Below are positions 1 to 62,541 of a stretch of DNA of 64,000 bases, in pieces. The stretch lies in contig CM060475.1 of NCBI GenBank assembly GCA_030544235.1, forward strand, positions 953,920-1,017,919, read 5' to 3'. The translations under genes and the position numbers were made by a program. Position 1 is the stretch's first letter; the number at the start of each line of letters is the position of its first letter. The notes below the pieces were generated by a model, which had not been told where the DNA came from, did not search any database, and saw only the letters and a list, made by a program, of their open reading frames with translations. Source of the stretch: Lepturacanthus savala. Its lineage: Eukaryota > Chordata > Actinopteri > Scombriformes > Trichiuridae.

Positions 1-590
1 ATGGATGTCATTTTAATATATGAAAGATATTAAAGGTCCCCGAAAATGAGATTTTAATTGCTTTTTCATTGTAAGGTCAAGGCGTTACATAAATATTGTC
101 CCAGTCCACAGAGACATGCACACAGAAACAAGCTGTTAGGTTGTGATGTCACAACTATGCAGCCACCGTGCGACTCCCCATTAGCGATTCCTGCAGAAAT
201 GACTGTCTGGCTGTCAGATTCCCAGGCCGACAGGGAGCATCTCCGCCTGACGCAAGATTAAAAAACGCAGTCTACTGTGAAATACGCTGAGATTTACCTG
301 GTGGGTCGTGTGAACTCCTGCGGCAGCGGCTTGAACGGATCGGACATTCATTTATATGATAAAGTTCCGCGCCACAGCTTTAATATTAATGAGGCAGACG
401 CTGAGTGACATGTTCTTTCTGGAGTTCCAGAGGAGATCTCGAGGCCGGAGATCGTTTTTACTTCTTAAAACCACAAATTTATATATTTCACAGCAAATAA
501 AACCCAGGAAAACTGCACAATTCTACATTCCAGAACTTAAACCTCCTAATGGATTTAGCTGTTTCTCAGGGGTAAAAAAAGAAGGTTAAA
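1..590. repeat. Diverged dispersed repeat, related to 1925-2180 and 51180-51420
   Basis: Shares AAAACCACAAATTTATAT-type sequence, a following AAATAAAACCCAGGAAAA stretch, and the AAAGGTCCC start with the other two stretches. Boundaries uncertain. Confidence 0.4.
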
Positions 591-1354
591 TGGCAGAAAT
601 GTGTCACTAGGAAAATGAAAAGAAGCGATGGAGGGGGAAGTGGAGGAGAGAGGGGTTGACAGAATATCAGAGGAATATAGGAGGGATGTAAAGGAGAAGG
701 AAGTGGGTACAGGGACAGGTGAGAGGCGGCATTATGGGAAGTGACAAGCCAGGGAATAAATGAACGCTGGGGTATGGCCTCCAGCTCAAGAGGAGAAGGG
801 AGGAGGAGGAGGAGGAGAGTGATGAAGGCCAGGGCTGATTCAGCAAGGAAGGAGATATACAGAGTGTCACAGTCTGACCTCCAGGTCACATGAGGAATAA
901 CGACCAACGGGGCTGATGCAGGTTGTTTATCACAACCAGATATTGACAAGTCGTCTTCAAAGGAGTTACTGAAAACTTTCCTGTGGATGGCGTTTCTCTC
1001 GCCGTGGCGCTCGCTGCTTAAGACGTTTTTTTTTTGTCATTTCAGAAGGCTTCAAAGCACAAAAGTAGAGCGGGGAGAACGGGGAGGGGAGTGAAACTGA
1101 AGCGGGCGATAGAGTCGGGAGGAAAAGTAAGCGGAGCGTTGCCGCCTTTTAAGTCCTAAATTGACTTTCTGAGAGGAAGTGGGATTTATGGGAAATAAGG
1201 GGTTATAAATAGAGAGGGGGGGGGGCGCTCAGGAATAAAACGCTCAATTTGAGAGGCAGGATTTGTGTCACAAATGTAATTACGGCTGTCCAGCTCGCAG
1301 CCTGATAGAATTAAGCTCCTTGCCAGTGCACTGCTGCACTATACACAGAGAAAC

Positions 1355-1390
<36 letters not shown>

Positions 1391-1539
1391 CACGGGCGCA
1401 TGTGTGTGGATACTACAAAAATATGAGGATTTGAAGTTTAAGAAAAAAAAAAAAAGTCATGATACTGCCTGTATGAGATAGCGGTGTGTGTGTGTGTCCT
1501 TGACCACCAGATGAAACAGGGAAAGAAGTAAAGTATGGC

Positions 1540-1577
<38 letters not shown>

Positions 1578-3119
1578 CGGTTGAAGCTGGAGGTAAATGA
1601 GTAATGAGGGTTTAATAGGATGGACGTGCTGGGGAAGAGGTGGCGATCGTCGCCAGCTCGATCCATCAGAGGGTGAAATCAGCGTTTATCACATATCGCC
1701 GCGCCGCCAGATGCTCTCACGGATCCTGATCGCGTCCGGCCTGATCGCCGCCGATTCCAGCCGCCGCTCCGGGATGATGGCCGCTGGATCGGAGTGAGGA
1801 ATGTCGCGTCTTCGCACTTTGTGGGAGGAGTTATGTCGGATTTTTTTTTTCAGTGTTTCACAGAGGAAACAACTGTGAAATTTATGGAACATACTACAAA
1901 CAAGAAGTTGATTAAACTGATGCAGTAACATGATGCTGATTTATTATTACAGCTTTTTAATTATAAGGTCTAGGATATATAAATACTTGTGATGTCACAT
2001 ATTCATATCCAATCAGATGAGAGGTTCATTAATGTTGAGACAACCTGTTCATTCAGAGCTGCCGAGAGAAGCTTGATCATTTTTTGGTATTTAAAACCAC
2101 AAATATATCTTATTTGAAATGTGACAACTTCAAATAGAACTCAAGAAAAGTCTGAAATATGGGACCTTTAAAAATAAATGTCAAGTGGTTATTTACAAAG
2201 GGAAAACTACTTACTATAAAACAGAACTTGTTCAAATTGTGATTGACAGGCAGCTTTTGGGGAAACGCGGTGCGAGCACTTAATGCCAAAAAAAATGCAG
2301 CGGAAAACAAAAGAAACTGCCAATTATCTCTTAAAAGTTGGGCTTGCATTCCACTTTAAACCCTCAATCACTTTGAAGTATCTACCAAAATCCACCCAAA
2401 AAGCACAGCACCTGCTGGCACATTGCAGATGCACACAGCATGCCAGTATCCAGCTACTTACACACACACACACACACACACACACAGGTCTATGTGATAT
2501 GTATATTGTGACTTGTGTAGAAGTTGAGTGCTGTCGTGTCTGTTCAGAGCAGACAGCAGTGAAGTCTTCGCCTGGAACGTAGCCTCTGGGTTCCGCTGTG
2601 CTGACAAGGCCTGCGAGGACGAACGCTGCTCCAAGATGGCGCTTTGTTCCCACCTGGAAACCTTCAAAGCCGCCGTGACGCCGCCGCTGCCTGCGTTTGA
2701 GCGCGCGTCAACGTGGGGTCGAACCCAATCGGAGTGATATTTTGCGTGATTAATGTTAAAATGATCAAAAGTGTGTGGTTTCCCCATCAATAAAAGGTGT
2801 TTTTTGAACAATCTTCTACTTATTTCACCCAGTGAACACATGAATGGATTAAAAATAAATGGCCAATTATAGGCTTTGCCAGCCTGTGTGTGCAGTGTAA
2901 ATTGAATACTTTATTCAGGCTGATACACACAAACACACACAGCTAAACCCTGTCTTATTTATTATACCCAATCAACTGGTACATTGTGTACGATTTGACC
3001 AGAATTTGAGTTTAAAAAATGTACTGAAATAATCAGAATATGAAGAAATGGCATGTCTGATGAAATCTGCTGTACTTTTTCCTGTAGAACTGTCAATATG
3101 TCCCAGGTACAGACTGTTA

Positions 3120-3700
3120 GAGTGGCTCCTGCTAAAATTAGCCTAGCTTATTTTAGCTTAGCATTGGGAAACAGCTAAGCTATGTGTTTCTCTATAGATT
3201 AAAATATGTGTTAATTAGTCCAAGCTTAAACATGTATTCTTATCCAACTCTTGGCAATAAATGTCAAAACCATTCGGTTTAAATCATCTTGTTTCTGCTT
3301 ATCACTGAACATGGCTAACTGGGACCCAGTTTAAACATAAGCTAAATGGCTAAAGTTAGCTTTAAGCTAGTCGAGAAAAACTCCCTGATGCTTTAGTCCT
3401 TTTTGTTAAACTTTTTTTTGTCCCTGGGAGCTGTGGGCGTCCCTTAGCCTAGCTTATTTTAGCTTATATTAGCATTAAGACTGATACTGGTGGGAAACAG
3501 CTAAGCTATCCCAGTATTTCTTTATAGATAATTACAATAATAAACAATTCCATTCCTTGAATTTAAGTCTTCTTCCTCCCCTGCTGTTTCTGTTTATCAC
3601 TAAACATGGCTAACTGGGATCCAGTTAAAGCTAAATGGCTAACGTTAGCTTTGAGCTAATCGAGATGCATCCTTTTCAACTCCCTGATGCAAGACCTAGC
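3120..3700. repeat. Two tandem copies of a ~320-bp repeat
   Basis: Copy 1 (about 3120-3400) and copy 2 (about 3445-3700) share TAGCCTAGCTTATTTTAGCT, GGGAAACAGCTAAGCTAT, CTGTTTATCACTGAACATGG-type sequence and CAACTCCCTGATGC-type ends, in the same order and orientation. Confidence 0.75.
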
Positions 3701-3967
3701 TTTTTTGTTGATCAATTCGGTGTAGTGTCTCTTGTATGGGTAATTATGATATTTGGTCACATGGTCATATTTATACCAACCAATAACACACCTGTACACG
3801 CACTAAACACCCCCACGGTGTCTCAGCCAGCTCTTAACACTTACCCATCAACTGGACTACAATGTGCTCCACAGAAAGCAGCTTTGTAGCACACTGGCTG
3901 AATAGGTTGCTACGGTTACAAGAAAGTGCCCCCTCCATCAAACCCGCTGGGGGTGGTGGTACGGCGA

Positions 3968-4008
<41 letters not shown>

Positions 4009-5390
4009 AGGGGTGACGGCAAGTTGCCAAGGAGACACTTCAGCCAACTGTGAAAAAGGAGCTTGTTGCTCCTGGCCATAGTTCTTTAAATGGGGCACAG
4101 AGACCTGCTTGATCATGAAGACACACACACACACACACACAATGCACACAGTCATGCTTATAGAGACACACATGTACAACACAGATGCACACACACGCTT
4201 TCCATCTCGTATCCAATCTCAGGCCAGACCAATAAAACCCAGAGGCACTGTTCTGGACGGCAGTAAAACAGGCTCTAACCTGCACACCACTATAAACACA
4301 CATAACACACACACCTGTGAAAGAAAGCCTGCTCAATAAAGCTTATTGAATTAAATTCTGCAGCCGCCGTGGCTCACACTATTGTACTGTAAGCAACAGA
4401 AAGGCTCCTTCCAACTGTTTCAATAAAAGCAATTCAATAGGAGCCTAATTGAATTAGGACAGATAGTAACAATCTCATCTGAATAAATGTTTGTGAATGT
4501 TGTTAACGACATAAAGAAATGAACAGAGGTCTCTCAACAAGCCTCGCCACGTCAGCATTGATGAAATATCCTGAGGTTTATTTACGACAAACCTATAACT
4601 CCAAGTAAAAACAGTAAAAAGCGCGGTTGGTCCCACCACAGGCATCTGTCATTAACGCTCTGCGGTCATACTCTATCTAATCATAATACAAACCCAGATT
4701 CCTGTATAGTTTCATGCGACCGTGAGGCCACTCAAGGCAAATCCAATTCATGTTATGGCCAATCAAAACTCCACTCCAATTAAAAAGCTGTCCAATCATT
4801 ACGCACCCCTTCATCACTCTTTGAATGCACTCAGCTATATCAGAGGGATGGCGACGCTGCTCCGCCAGTAATTGTGTTTAGCTGTTTAGATGTATGAGGG
4901 AATGGGGACATATGGGGCCATAAGTATTCAGCCTCCAACTAGATGAATGGCTTTAATAACTGGAGAGGACTTAAAAGCCAATTTCATAATTACTGCTTAC
5001 CTCGACTATTTACGGCAGCGTGGCGGGGGTGGCGGGGTATGGATGGGAGTCGGAGTGAATGGTGCCGAGTGGGACATGTGCCATTTGTAAATGCATGGCG
5101 GATAAAAGGGCCTGTGTAATGAGGGGGAACAGCAGAGTATAAATTGAGACGCGCACACCTTCATAATGCTATACTTGTGAAGACCTTCACTGACTATTAA
5201 ACCATAAATTTCAGCGCCAGGATTAGACGACATGACATTTTGTGGCTTTCCAGATGGTCATACGGTCCTGCCGTGACTCAGCTTGATCTACACAATGAAC
5301 TCCCATCACAATATAGCAATCATAGACCTGCGAGATGTGCTAATGGTCATTAATTTCAATGGAGGTAGTGGAAAAATAGGAACACCCACA

Positions 5391-5910
5391 TACACTACCG
5401 TTCAAAAATTTGGGGTCACTTAGAAATTACCTTATTTTTGAAAGAAAAACACAGTTTTTTCAATGAAGATAACTTTAAACTAATCAGAAATCCACTCTAT
5501 ACATTGCTAATGTGGTAAATGACTATTCTAGCGGCAAATGTCTGGTTTTTGGTGCAATATCTACATAGATGTATAGAGGCGCATTTCCAGCAACTATCAG
5601 GCCAGTGTAACCTAATGGTTTAATGTGTTTACTCATTGCTTCAGAAAGCTAATGATTAGAAAACCCTTGATGCTATCATGTTAGCACATCTGAAAACAGC
5701 TTAGCTGCTTAGAGAAGCCAGAAAACTGACCTTCCTTTGATGAAAGCAAAGTTTGAAGGAACACAAATATTATTTCAAATACAAATCAATATTTCTAACA
5801 TTGTCAGTGTCTTGACTATATTTTCTATTTGTTTTAAAACTCATGGTGGTCAATAAAAGTGACTTTTCATGGGAAACACACAAATTTCTGGTTGATTCCA
5901 AACTCTATAA
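5391..5910 (+). mobile_element. Non-autonomous Tc1/mariner remnant, copy A
   Basis: Begins TACACTACCGTTCAAAAATT followed by TGGGGTCAC, the terminal sequence of a common fish Tc1-like family, at a TA target. The 5' part (to about 5745) is joined directly to the 3' part (from about 5750), so the transposase gene is missing. The 3' terminus is decayed. Confidence 0.82.
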
Positions 5911-7196
5911 AATAGTTTAAGACTTCTATTAAATTGATTCTATTATTGTATCATGTTCAAATTACTAAAATGGCATCTACTTATTCTTAAAAACTCCCAG
6001 TCTTTTCCACCAGGATTGGATTAAAACAATCTTGAGACCACATGTTATCCTCACAGGCCACTTCCAGCAGATAAATGTGAAAACATCCGTCTCGTGTCAA
6101 ACTCTGGGCACACATCATTCTGCACAGTGAAGCTCAAACGTCCAACTGATGGAACAAGAAGGAAAACTTATTTTTTGATCGAAGGGGGGACTTTAAATCG
6201 TATAAAAGTTTCAGATGTGGACGGGTCACGAGGACAGACACGATCCAACGAAATGTTTTATCCCCACAGGAACAGCGGCGTGACTTCACTGATTAATCGG
6301 CCAATCAAAAAGAGAAAAATCACGCCATTTCCCCCCCCAAAAAAATCAATGTGGGACATCTTGGTGGCTTAATCAAAGACATCAACCATATGATTGTACT
6401 GTTCCCAGTTTTGCCTGAATGTGAATCTTTGCCGTGTGTGATCCCCTCCCTCTCGCCTTTTATTTCCTGTGTTGCGATCAGAGCAGATATTAAAACACAG
6501 ACCAAAGACCTGCTGTAATACAATGAGGCCTTAATCAACCCCATTAGGCTGACTTGACTATTATAGAGGCAGAATTGGCCGTCTCCCACCACGTTAAATC
6601 TCCTGCATCTGCTGTTCCCTTCATATGCAGATTTATTAAGAATTGGATGTGGGTTTAAAACGATTCGACATTTACAGATGAAAAGCAACGATTTCATTCA
6701 TCCGTTTATCCACACAAGGACAACTGTTCCATATAAATGATAGAAAGACGAGAAGAATCTCACTCACTGTCTCACGCAGACCTTGTAGTCACAGAACTGA
6801 TCTGGTCGACTTTCAGCTTAAAACAATAAAACTGTGGATGCAAAGAACGGGCAGATTTATACAGAGAGAAGTCGAGGAAGGTAAGGAGGGAATTAAAAAA
6901 CAAGAAGTAAGAAGAAGAAGTGACAGGGACGACTGGCCACCAGCGGCTGTGCTGCAGGGTTAGCTGTTAGCCGTTAGCTTAACATTCACGATACAAGAAA
7001 AAACAAAGTAGTATTGAAGAAAACAATATACAAGCTAAATGCATACACATGCATGAGTGTGTGTATGTTGGATGAGCTCCCAGGTGTGTTGTAAGAGGCC
7101 AGTCGGTTGCCAGGGAAGATGTTAGACCCTAAGGGAGAGGAATGGGTGGATGTATGAAGGGATCTGTCCATTACTCTTCAGGCTGTCTGTGGGGTT

Positions 7197-7230
<34 letters not shown>

Positions 7231-8157
7231 ACACACACTCAAAGATGGGGCTGACTTGGTGGAGGAAAATCCAGAGTTGGAGCATGTTCACAATAATCAC
7301 CATAATCACATAAGGCTGGAACAGATACAGCTGCAGAGGATGGAGAGAGAGGAGCGGGAGAGATGAAGAGAAAAGGAGTGAGAGAGGGCTGACGATTACA
7401 GGGAGTGAATGAGAACGGATCAGCCTGTTGAGAGAAAAGAGAATCCGAGTGATCATAAAGGGAAAATCGGATGTAAGAAAGGAGGAGAGAGAGAGGAAGG
7501 AGGAGAGGCAAGGTTTGGGATTGAGAGGATACTAAAAACGGGGATGAGCCTGGCGACAGAAAGCAGGGGGATGAGAATAATCGAGACAGAAGCGGATGGG
7601 AGGAAAGAGTGGCAGCGAAGATGAAATATAAAGCTCTATTGAAGACGGAGACTCCTAAGACTGGAGAATCAAGAGGGAAGAAAGAGAAAGAGACGGAGAG
7701 AGGGATGGAGTGAAGAGAGCGAGCTGGAGGAGCGAAGCGCTTCTTGCGGCGGCTCTAGCCAGGGAGAGAAAAGGGTTTTAGCCAGATTAAAGAAGCTGGG
7801 CAGGCCTCTTAAGACCATCCGCCTAATGAAATATGTCAAAGCCCATAAAGAAACACTGAGGCCATTTAAGAAGGAGGGTGGTGGTGGTGGTGGGGGGGGG
7901 GTGTACTGGAGGAAGCTGGGCAAATACACCGCATCAGCAAAAATGAAAAAAGAAAAAAAAAACACGCAAAAGCCCTGTCAATACGCATTAGCCCAGACGT
8001 CAACGAGACAGGAGATGAAAAACAAGAAGGGGGGATGCTGCAGTGGAGAAATGGATCACTTTATTTATCACAGGCCACGGGGGTTACGAGTCCTGATCAG
8101 AAATGCCAAGAAAATCATAGCGGGAGGAGAAGGGGAGGGGGGCAGGTATCAGGGAGA

Positions 8158-8192
8158 AGAGGAGGAGGAGGAGGAGGAGGAGGAGGAGGAGG
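8158..8192. repeat. (GGA)n microsatellite
   Basis: About 12 GGA units inside a longer purine-rich stretch. Confidence 0.9.
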
Positions 8193-9868
8193 TGGTGAAA
8201 CCCACTTGTGGGAATGCTGAGTGTGGTGGATTCGAGGTCGGCGGCGGTGCTCGGGACATTTGTATTCCAGCCGGCAAACAGGCTTCACTGGCTGCTGCAG
8301 GTGGATTTAAGAGATCGGTGTATACACACACACCTCTGAGTGTGTGTGTGTGTGTGTGTGAGAGAGTGTGAGTGTGTGTGTGTTAACAAAGACACAATGG
8401 GGGGAAAAAGGAAGCTGCTGTATCAGAAATAAAACGCTGGTCATCTCTTTTTATGCAACGTGTATTAAACGCACACAACTGAAATGGACAGTGGAGGATA
8501 ATTAGGATGCATTTCCCACTGAAACTGATTATTATATTTAATTATGAATTTTAAACAGTTGCAAGAGGGAGTTAAGGCAGATCTGATTGGATTGCATGAT
8601 AGGGGGCGGAGCTTAGCATTGAGCTAAGATGACATTGTTTTGCATATATTCAGCAAAAAATAGAAAGATACAAACTGGGGGAATGTGTTTTTCATTTAAC
8701 AGGGCCTTTAAATCATGACTTGTGTGATCCAACTTGCTGGAGAACTGGTGAACCCAGCATGCACTGCTGCTTTCTGTTAGATAGAGCGGGTATATTTGAC
8801 TCGGTGGAAATTCACCAATCCCACGGCAGCACCACCCATTCAAGTGGACGCAGGAAGTCGTGTGGATTGTAAACTCCTTATGTCTTCATCTGTCATCCGT
8901 CTCGTCATTGTCCTTTTAAATACCTCCTGTTTCTATTATTAAATGACATATTAAAAAAACAGCACATCAATCTTGACACGCCTTAAATTTCCTGTTTCTG
9001 TAGTCTCATCACCTTGAAGGAGCAGTTTTATAAATACTCAAGTTTTACATGGACATCCAACATTATAACACTGAATAAAAGACTCTAATGTCTTTAAGAT
9101 GGTAGATTTTTCTCATTCAGACATTCATTAGGTATAATATTCCTTGCAGGATGGGATGTAATGTTTGTGTGATATTCGGCGCCATGTGAAGTAGAATGAA
9201 AAGTGATAATGTCGAGAGAGAAGAGAAGTGTCCATGAACTGCACAAAGAAAGAGGAGAATTATCTTTTTCCAATAGCAGATAATTTAGCTCATTTATTCT
9301 TTTCCCCTTAATTGGTTTAATTTCAGACTCAATCAAGAAAGAAAACTTGAAATAATCCAAATCTGCCAGTGATCATGATAAGATTTGAATGTTTGTATGT
9401 AAAGCTTTGAATTGGAATGAATGAATATGAATTGATGGACATGTTGGGACATTAACATGATCCAATCACAAGTGGACAGATGTAGTTTTGTCTCCTGGTG
9501 ATCGGATCTCGCTTTAACAGTAAGTTACTGCAACTGTCCACAGCGTCAAAGTGTGACTTCATCTCTTCACTTTAGCAGGACTTCTTTAACAAGGCAGGAG
9601 CGAGCGCAGCAAAGCCATTGTAATGCAATACGGCTGCTGTCAGCTGAGCGGGGATTGAACACTTTGGGCCTCGCTGACCTTGGCGGCTATAAAACAGCGA
9701 GAGCTCAGACACTAAGTGCTTCACAACTCAACTTTGTCAGTGGAGGGAGTGAAAGAGAGTGGGGAGGCGGAGGGAAACTGTTTGAGAATAGATAGGAGAA
9801 AGAAACATGAGGTTGATTTGGTTGTGTGTGTGTGTGTGTGTGTGTTTTTAGATTACATCTAAACTCAC

Positions 9869-58123
<48,255 letters not shown>

Positions 58124-58757
58124 CTGCAAGACACGCATTCAAACAGAATCAGGAATGATTAGCTTTAATGAAGATAAATGCCAGAGTCACTGAGACAATA
58201 TGTGATGACCGGAAATACACACACACCAATACAGACCAACATTACCAACAGGGAACTGTCACCATAAACTGCCAACAGTGGACTTGTGTAAAGGGATTTT
58301 TAATTGTTTTTTTTAATAAATTGCCAAGAGGGGACCTGGAGCTTCCAGCGATATCTACCTATTAAAGAGGGATAGAGGGGACCTTCACATCACACACACA
58401 CATACACGGGACAGTGACAAACCGTCATAAAAAATGAGGTACCAGATAGTTTAAATCTAATTTTGTGTCAAAAATCACACTAAATTTTTGTAAAAAGAAA
58501 AAAAAAATGTACAAATGGACTTTTAAATGACATGAACACAAAACGTACAAAGTTTTTGACTTTCTCATCTTGCCAATAAGTATTTGTCACTGACCCACAA
58601 ACACACACACACACACACACACACACAGGCAGCCAGGTTATATAGCATCTCCACTGTGCCATGATCACAGTGCGGCTTTTATGCGATTTATCTTGCCAAC
58701 AATGGGGATGCAACCTGCTTCATTCTGCCAAGTGTGCAGAGATGTGTGTGTGCATGT

Positions 58758-58797
<40 letters not shown>

Positions 58798-60673
58798 AAA
58801 GCAAACAGAGCTGGATTCACAGCTCATTCCCTATCAAACCTTCTACCGGCAGGTGCCACTTCAGCAACACAATGACCTTTTTTTTTTTCTTCCTCCCTTT
58901 CTTCTCTCCTTCCCTCTCTTTTTGGAACAAAGAAAGAAACCTGACCGCCGACACGTGCTGCGGCGGCGGCGGCGGCAGCGAGGTGTGTACGTATGAAATT
59001 AGCAGTCAAATGAGATCTGACACGAGAATGAGAAGCTGTCAAACACAATGACACGGCTGCCACAATGAGACGCGGCGGCCAAATGAAGAGGGGATGGAGG
59101 GCAGGGGGACGACAAACAACCCTAATTGAGACAGGGATATGATGGCAGATAGAGCAATGGGGAAGGTGTGTGTGTGTGTGTGTGTGTGTGTGTTGCAGGT
59201 ATACGTGCTTTGATAAATGGCCTCGTGGCCGTGTGACGCTCTCATTAGACGCTGCCGGTGAAGGAAATGACCGCTTAATGAAAAGCAATAACCGCAATGG
59301 TAACCAGGGATGGAAATAAAACAACAGACGAGTGGAGGGCGTCAATTAACAGCAAAAGAAGCGCCCAAGCTGAGTGTGTGAGTGTGTAAACAATAACCAC
59401 GGAGGAGGTGGAAGCTAAATATGTATCATTCATCACGCCGTGATGCCGCCTCCCACCCTCAACCTCCCGTGATTCAATATCCTCATGACACCTGGCCAAC
59501 GCCATTGAGAAGGAGATCTGTCTCATGTATTTCTGTGTGTGTGTGAGAGAGAGAGGGAGTGAAAGGAAAGATGAGGAATTGAGGGTCTGGCAGACGCAGA
59601 GAAGAGCGAAAAGAAAGAGCCAACGCCAGGAAAACAATCTGATTGCGCCGCTTGATGGATGCTTCTGCAGCTCTTTCTCTCTTCTTTATCTGCTTTCCTC
59701 TTTCCCTCCTTATCGCCCTCCCTCCCTCCCTGTGCTGCCTCTGTCTCTTTTCTCCAAACTCGCTGACAGCATCAATCAAAGAAGATGTCTCGGAGCGTAA
59801 TGTGATGTGTTTCTGTGTGTGTGTGTGTGTGTGTGTGCGATGACTTCCCCTCAAAAAGATTCATCCGCATCCGAACAACAACAACTTCTTTTAATGTGCG
59901 GAGGAGGTTGTGGCGAATGATTTGCTTTTTTTTTTTCCTCTCTCTCTTCTGGAGATGGTTTCTTGTGGCTGACACAGCCGGGGAGTGAAGCTGATGAAGG
60001 CCTGCTTCCACTCATCATCGCTCAATCAAAACTGGCACAACACGGCGGCGATGAGAACTTCCTATATGCACCGGGAGCCTTAAATTCAACGCAGTGACAC
60101 CTCCTCAAGGCCCCCCCCGCTCTCATGCTTATGGAGCAGCTTTAGCTTAATGCACTGCCACAGAAGCATTAAAGATTACGACTATCAGACAGCCTTTCCC
60201 CCGCAGATGCAACGGTCATTAATATCGTGAAATACAAGGAAGTCGCTTTTCAGAAAGGCGCGCCACGTTTTGAAATTCAATTCGTCAAATACAGCGGCGG
60301 CGTGCTCTTGCCGAGGACCCCAGGTGCCCCCGGATGAAGAGCACCGCCTCGAAAATGCAAGAAACGCCGCGTGTTTATTTAACACTCGTCTCCCCGCGCC
60401 GTCCCTCCTGACTGTGATTAGTATTCTAGGAAACAAATCGCCTTATTTTTCCTGCCGCGTCTGTGGGGGGATATTGATATGGACCTGGGGAGTCTGCATG
60501 TCGACTAGTGCTGAATAATGTGACCCCCTTTGTCTCATTTCCATAACACACAAACAGGCACACACACACACACCTATACGCCCCACCATGCCAAATAAGA
60601 ATGGCTGGACCCTCTATATAGTCATGTTAGGATCGTTTGTAAATCAGGATGTGAAACTGACATAGCTGAGAAG

Positions 60674-60675
<2 letters not shown>

Positions 60676-60710
<35 letters not shown>
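60676..60710. repeat. (GT)n microsatellite
   Basis: 35 uninterrupted bases; similar shorter tracts lie at 58760-58796 and 62370-62409. Confidence 0.95.
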
Positions 60711-60711
<1 letters not shown>

Positions 60712-61635
60712 GCAGAGCCAAAGCGATTACCATTACATACATGAAAGCCACATACAATACCATGCGTGAAGCAGAAATAGAGATGAACTCTGAGTGTGTA
60801 TTCTTGCCTAAGGCTCAGTTATAAAGTAGGATGTGGTTTATACTGCAGAAGTATAAACACACACCCAAATACATAGAATAATACATATTGCTACGTTTGT
60901 TCATATAGCATATTCTTAGAATGACGTTATTATAAGGAAATGTGATTTTTCTTTCATTATCTTTCTATTCAAATTACACTTTAAACAGGCGCTTTTATTG
61001 TGGTTATCTTAAATGATGAATTCGTCCAAATGTACTTGTTCAGTGGCGGTGGGAAACGATAAGGAGGAGCCAGGAATAAGACTGTGGGTGTAATCAATAA
61101 CGTTAATGACGGCTGCGTTGCGTTTAAGTGTCTCGGCGGCGAGCCGGCATGTACAAAACCGGAGCTGGTAAACCCCGAACGGATGGAGACAACACCTGGG
61201 TTCCTCCTGCGCTGAAATATTAACGAGATCCTGACGAGACGTTGTGAGATCTATGGTTACTTCTTTCCCAGAGTTGGGACGGGGAGATCAATAGGGCTCT
61301 GATGTCTTGTATGTTAAGTGCAGACTTGGAGTATCGGCGTAGCTTCTTTACTTCCTTTCTAAGCTTCTATGATCACAGTCAACATGCAGCAACAGGATCA
61401 ACATCAGGCTATTTTTACACTGAGTAACAGTACTAATAGAGCAACAGAAAAATAACCTGCATGAGGAATTCTACTTCGCTGAAGGAAACACAAGTAGGCA
61501 GCAAAATGCACTTAAAGTACTATAGTAAATCTACTTGTTTTGCTACTCTGATGTATGATACCATTACATTATTAATATTTAAGCATCAGTGCAGCATTTT
61601 GTAGTCTGAACTACTTTATATACGGTTGGTTTACT

Positions 61636-61720
61636 CAACCAAAGGTTCCAGGCCCCTCTGAAAGGTCACTGGATGAATCGTGAGGGGTCGTGAGATGAAT
61701 AACGGGGAGAGGAAATTAAA
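61636..61720. mobile_element. hAT-like repeat fragment
   Basis: GGTTCCAGGCCCCTCTGAAA then GAGGGGTCGTGAGATGAAT resembles a widespread fish repeat beginning with CAGTGGTTCCCAACC. The extent beyond 61720 is unclear. Confidence 0.45.
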
Positions 61721-62367
61721 ACATGTACATGTAGCTCAGGAGTGTCCAGAGTTATTCTACTCAGTTTCCACTGGTCACAGCAACGGTAGCATGTATTTTA
61801 ATATTTGTCGCTACATTAAAATCAATTATTTTGATTAAAACAGCTTTTTTTTAATGGGCAACTTCCAATCTTTGACCCCGTGATCACAGGCTATACAGGA
61901 TTTCTTTACGGAGATCAATAAACTCCGGCGTTTTTATGATTACAGATATTGCTTTCTCACTCACAAGGGGCCCACGGCCATCAACCTTTATGATTTTTGA
62001 ATTCTTTAACAGCCGGGATATGAAATGATCCCACCTGTAAATGTTTGCATGTTGCAGCTCACAGATGGAACAGTCGAGTGTTTTAAGTAATTGATGGAAG
62101 CTACTTGCAGAGAGTTAATTAGTTCCTGTGTATGGAAACGAGGAATAGCAGTTTACACACACACACACACACACAATATGCCATCAGGGACGTTCACAAG
62201 CTCTAAGAAGCCATTTTTTAAATATACACACCACAAAAATAGTTTAGGCAATATGTGGACATGATCTCTAAACACACACTTTCCCACAGTAGGAGGATGA
62301 ACAGTGCCACCTTGCTTTAGTTGAACGTTACTGCAGCTCAAGCCTCTCGCCTTTACATAAGCATCAG

Positions 62368-62415
<48 letters not shown>

Positions 62416-62510
62416 AAACATACACACTTCCCCATTTCATCCGCTTGTATTAATCAACCCATTTTTCTTCTCCCCTCTCATCGCCGCCTAGCACTGCTGT
62501 GTGTGTTTCT

Positions 62511-62541
<31 letters not shown>

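Larger units (their letters stand above)
1..9868 (-). other. Intron of pard3b, 3' part of window (continues outside)
   Basis: No coding exon found on either strand. It holds diverged dispersed repeats (1-590, 1925-2180), a tandemly duplicated repeat (3120-3700), a Tc1-like remnant (5391-5910), GT/CA microsatellites (1355-1375, 1544-1576, 2460-2486, 3970-4006, 7199-7229), a purine-rich stretch (about 7320-8195) with (GGA)n at 8158-8192, and an ordinary AT-rich remainder. 4540-4810 is unusually free of simple repeats and has several ATTA-type motifs. Confidence 0.7.

Noticed and set aside
2458..2841. Minus-strand frame with Ser/Ala-rich segment as the next downstream pard3b exon
   Set aside because: No K-K-S-S-S-L-E-S-L-type sequence and no phase-compatible splice sites.
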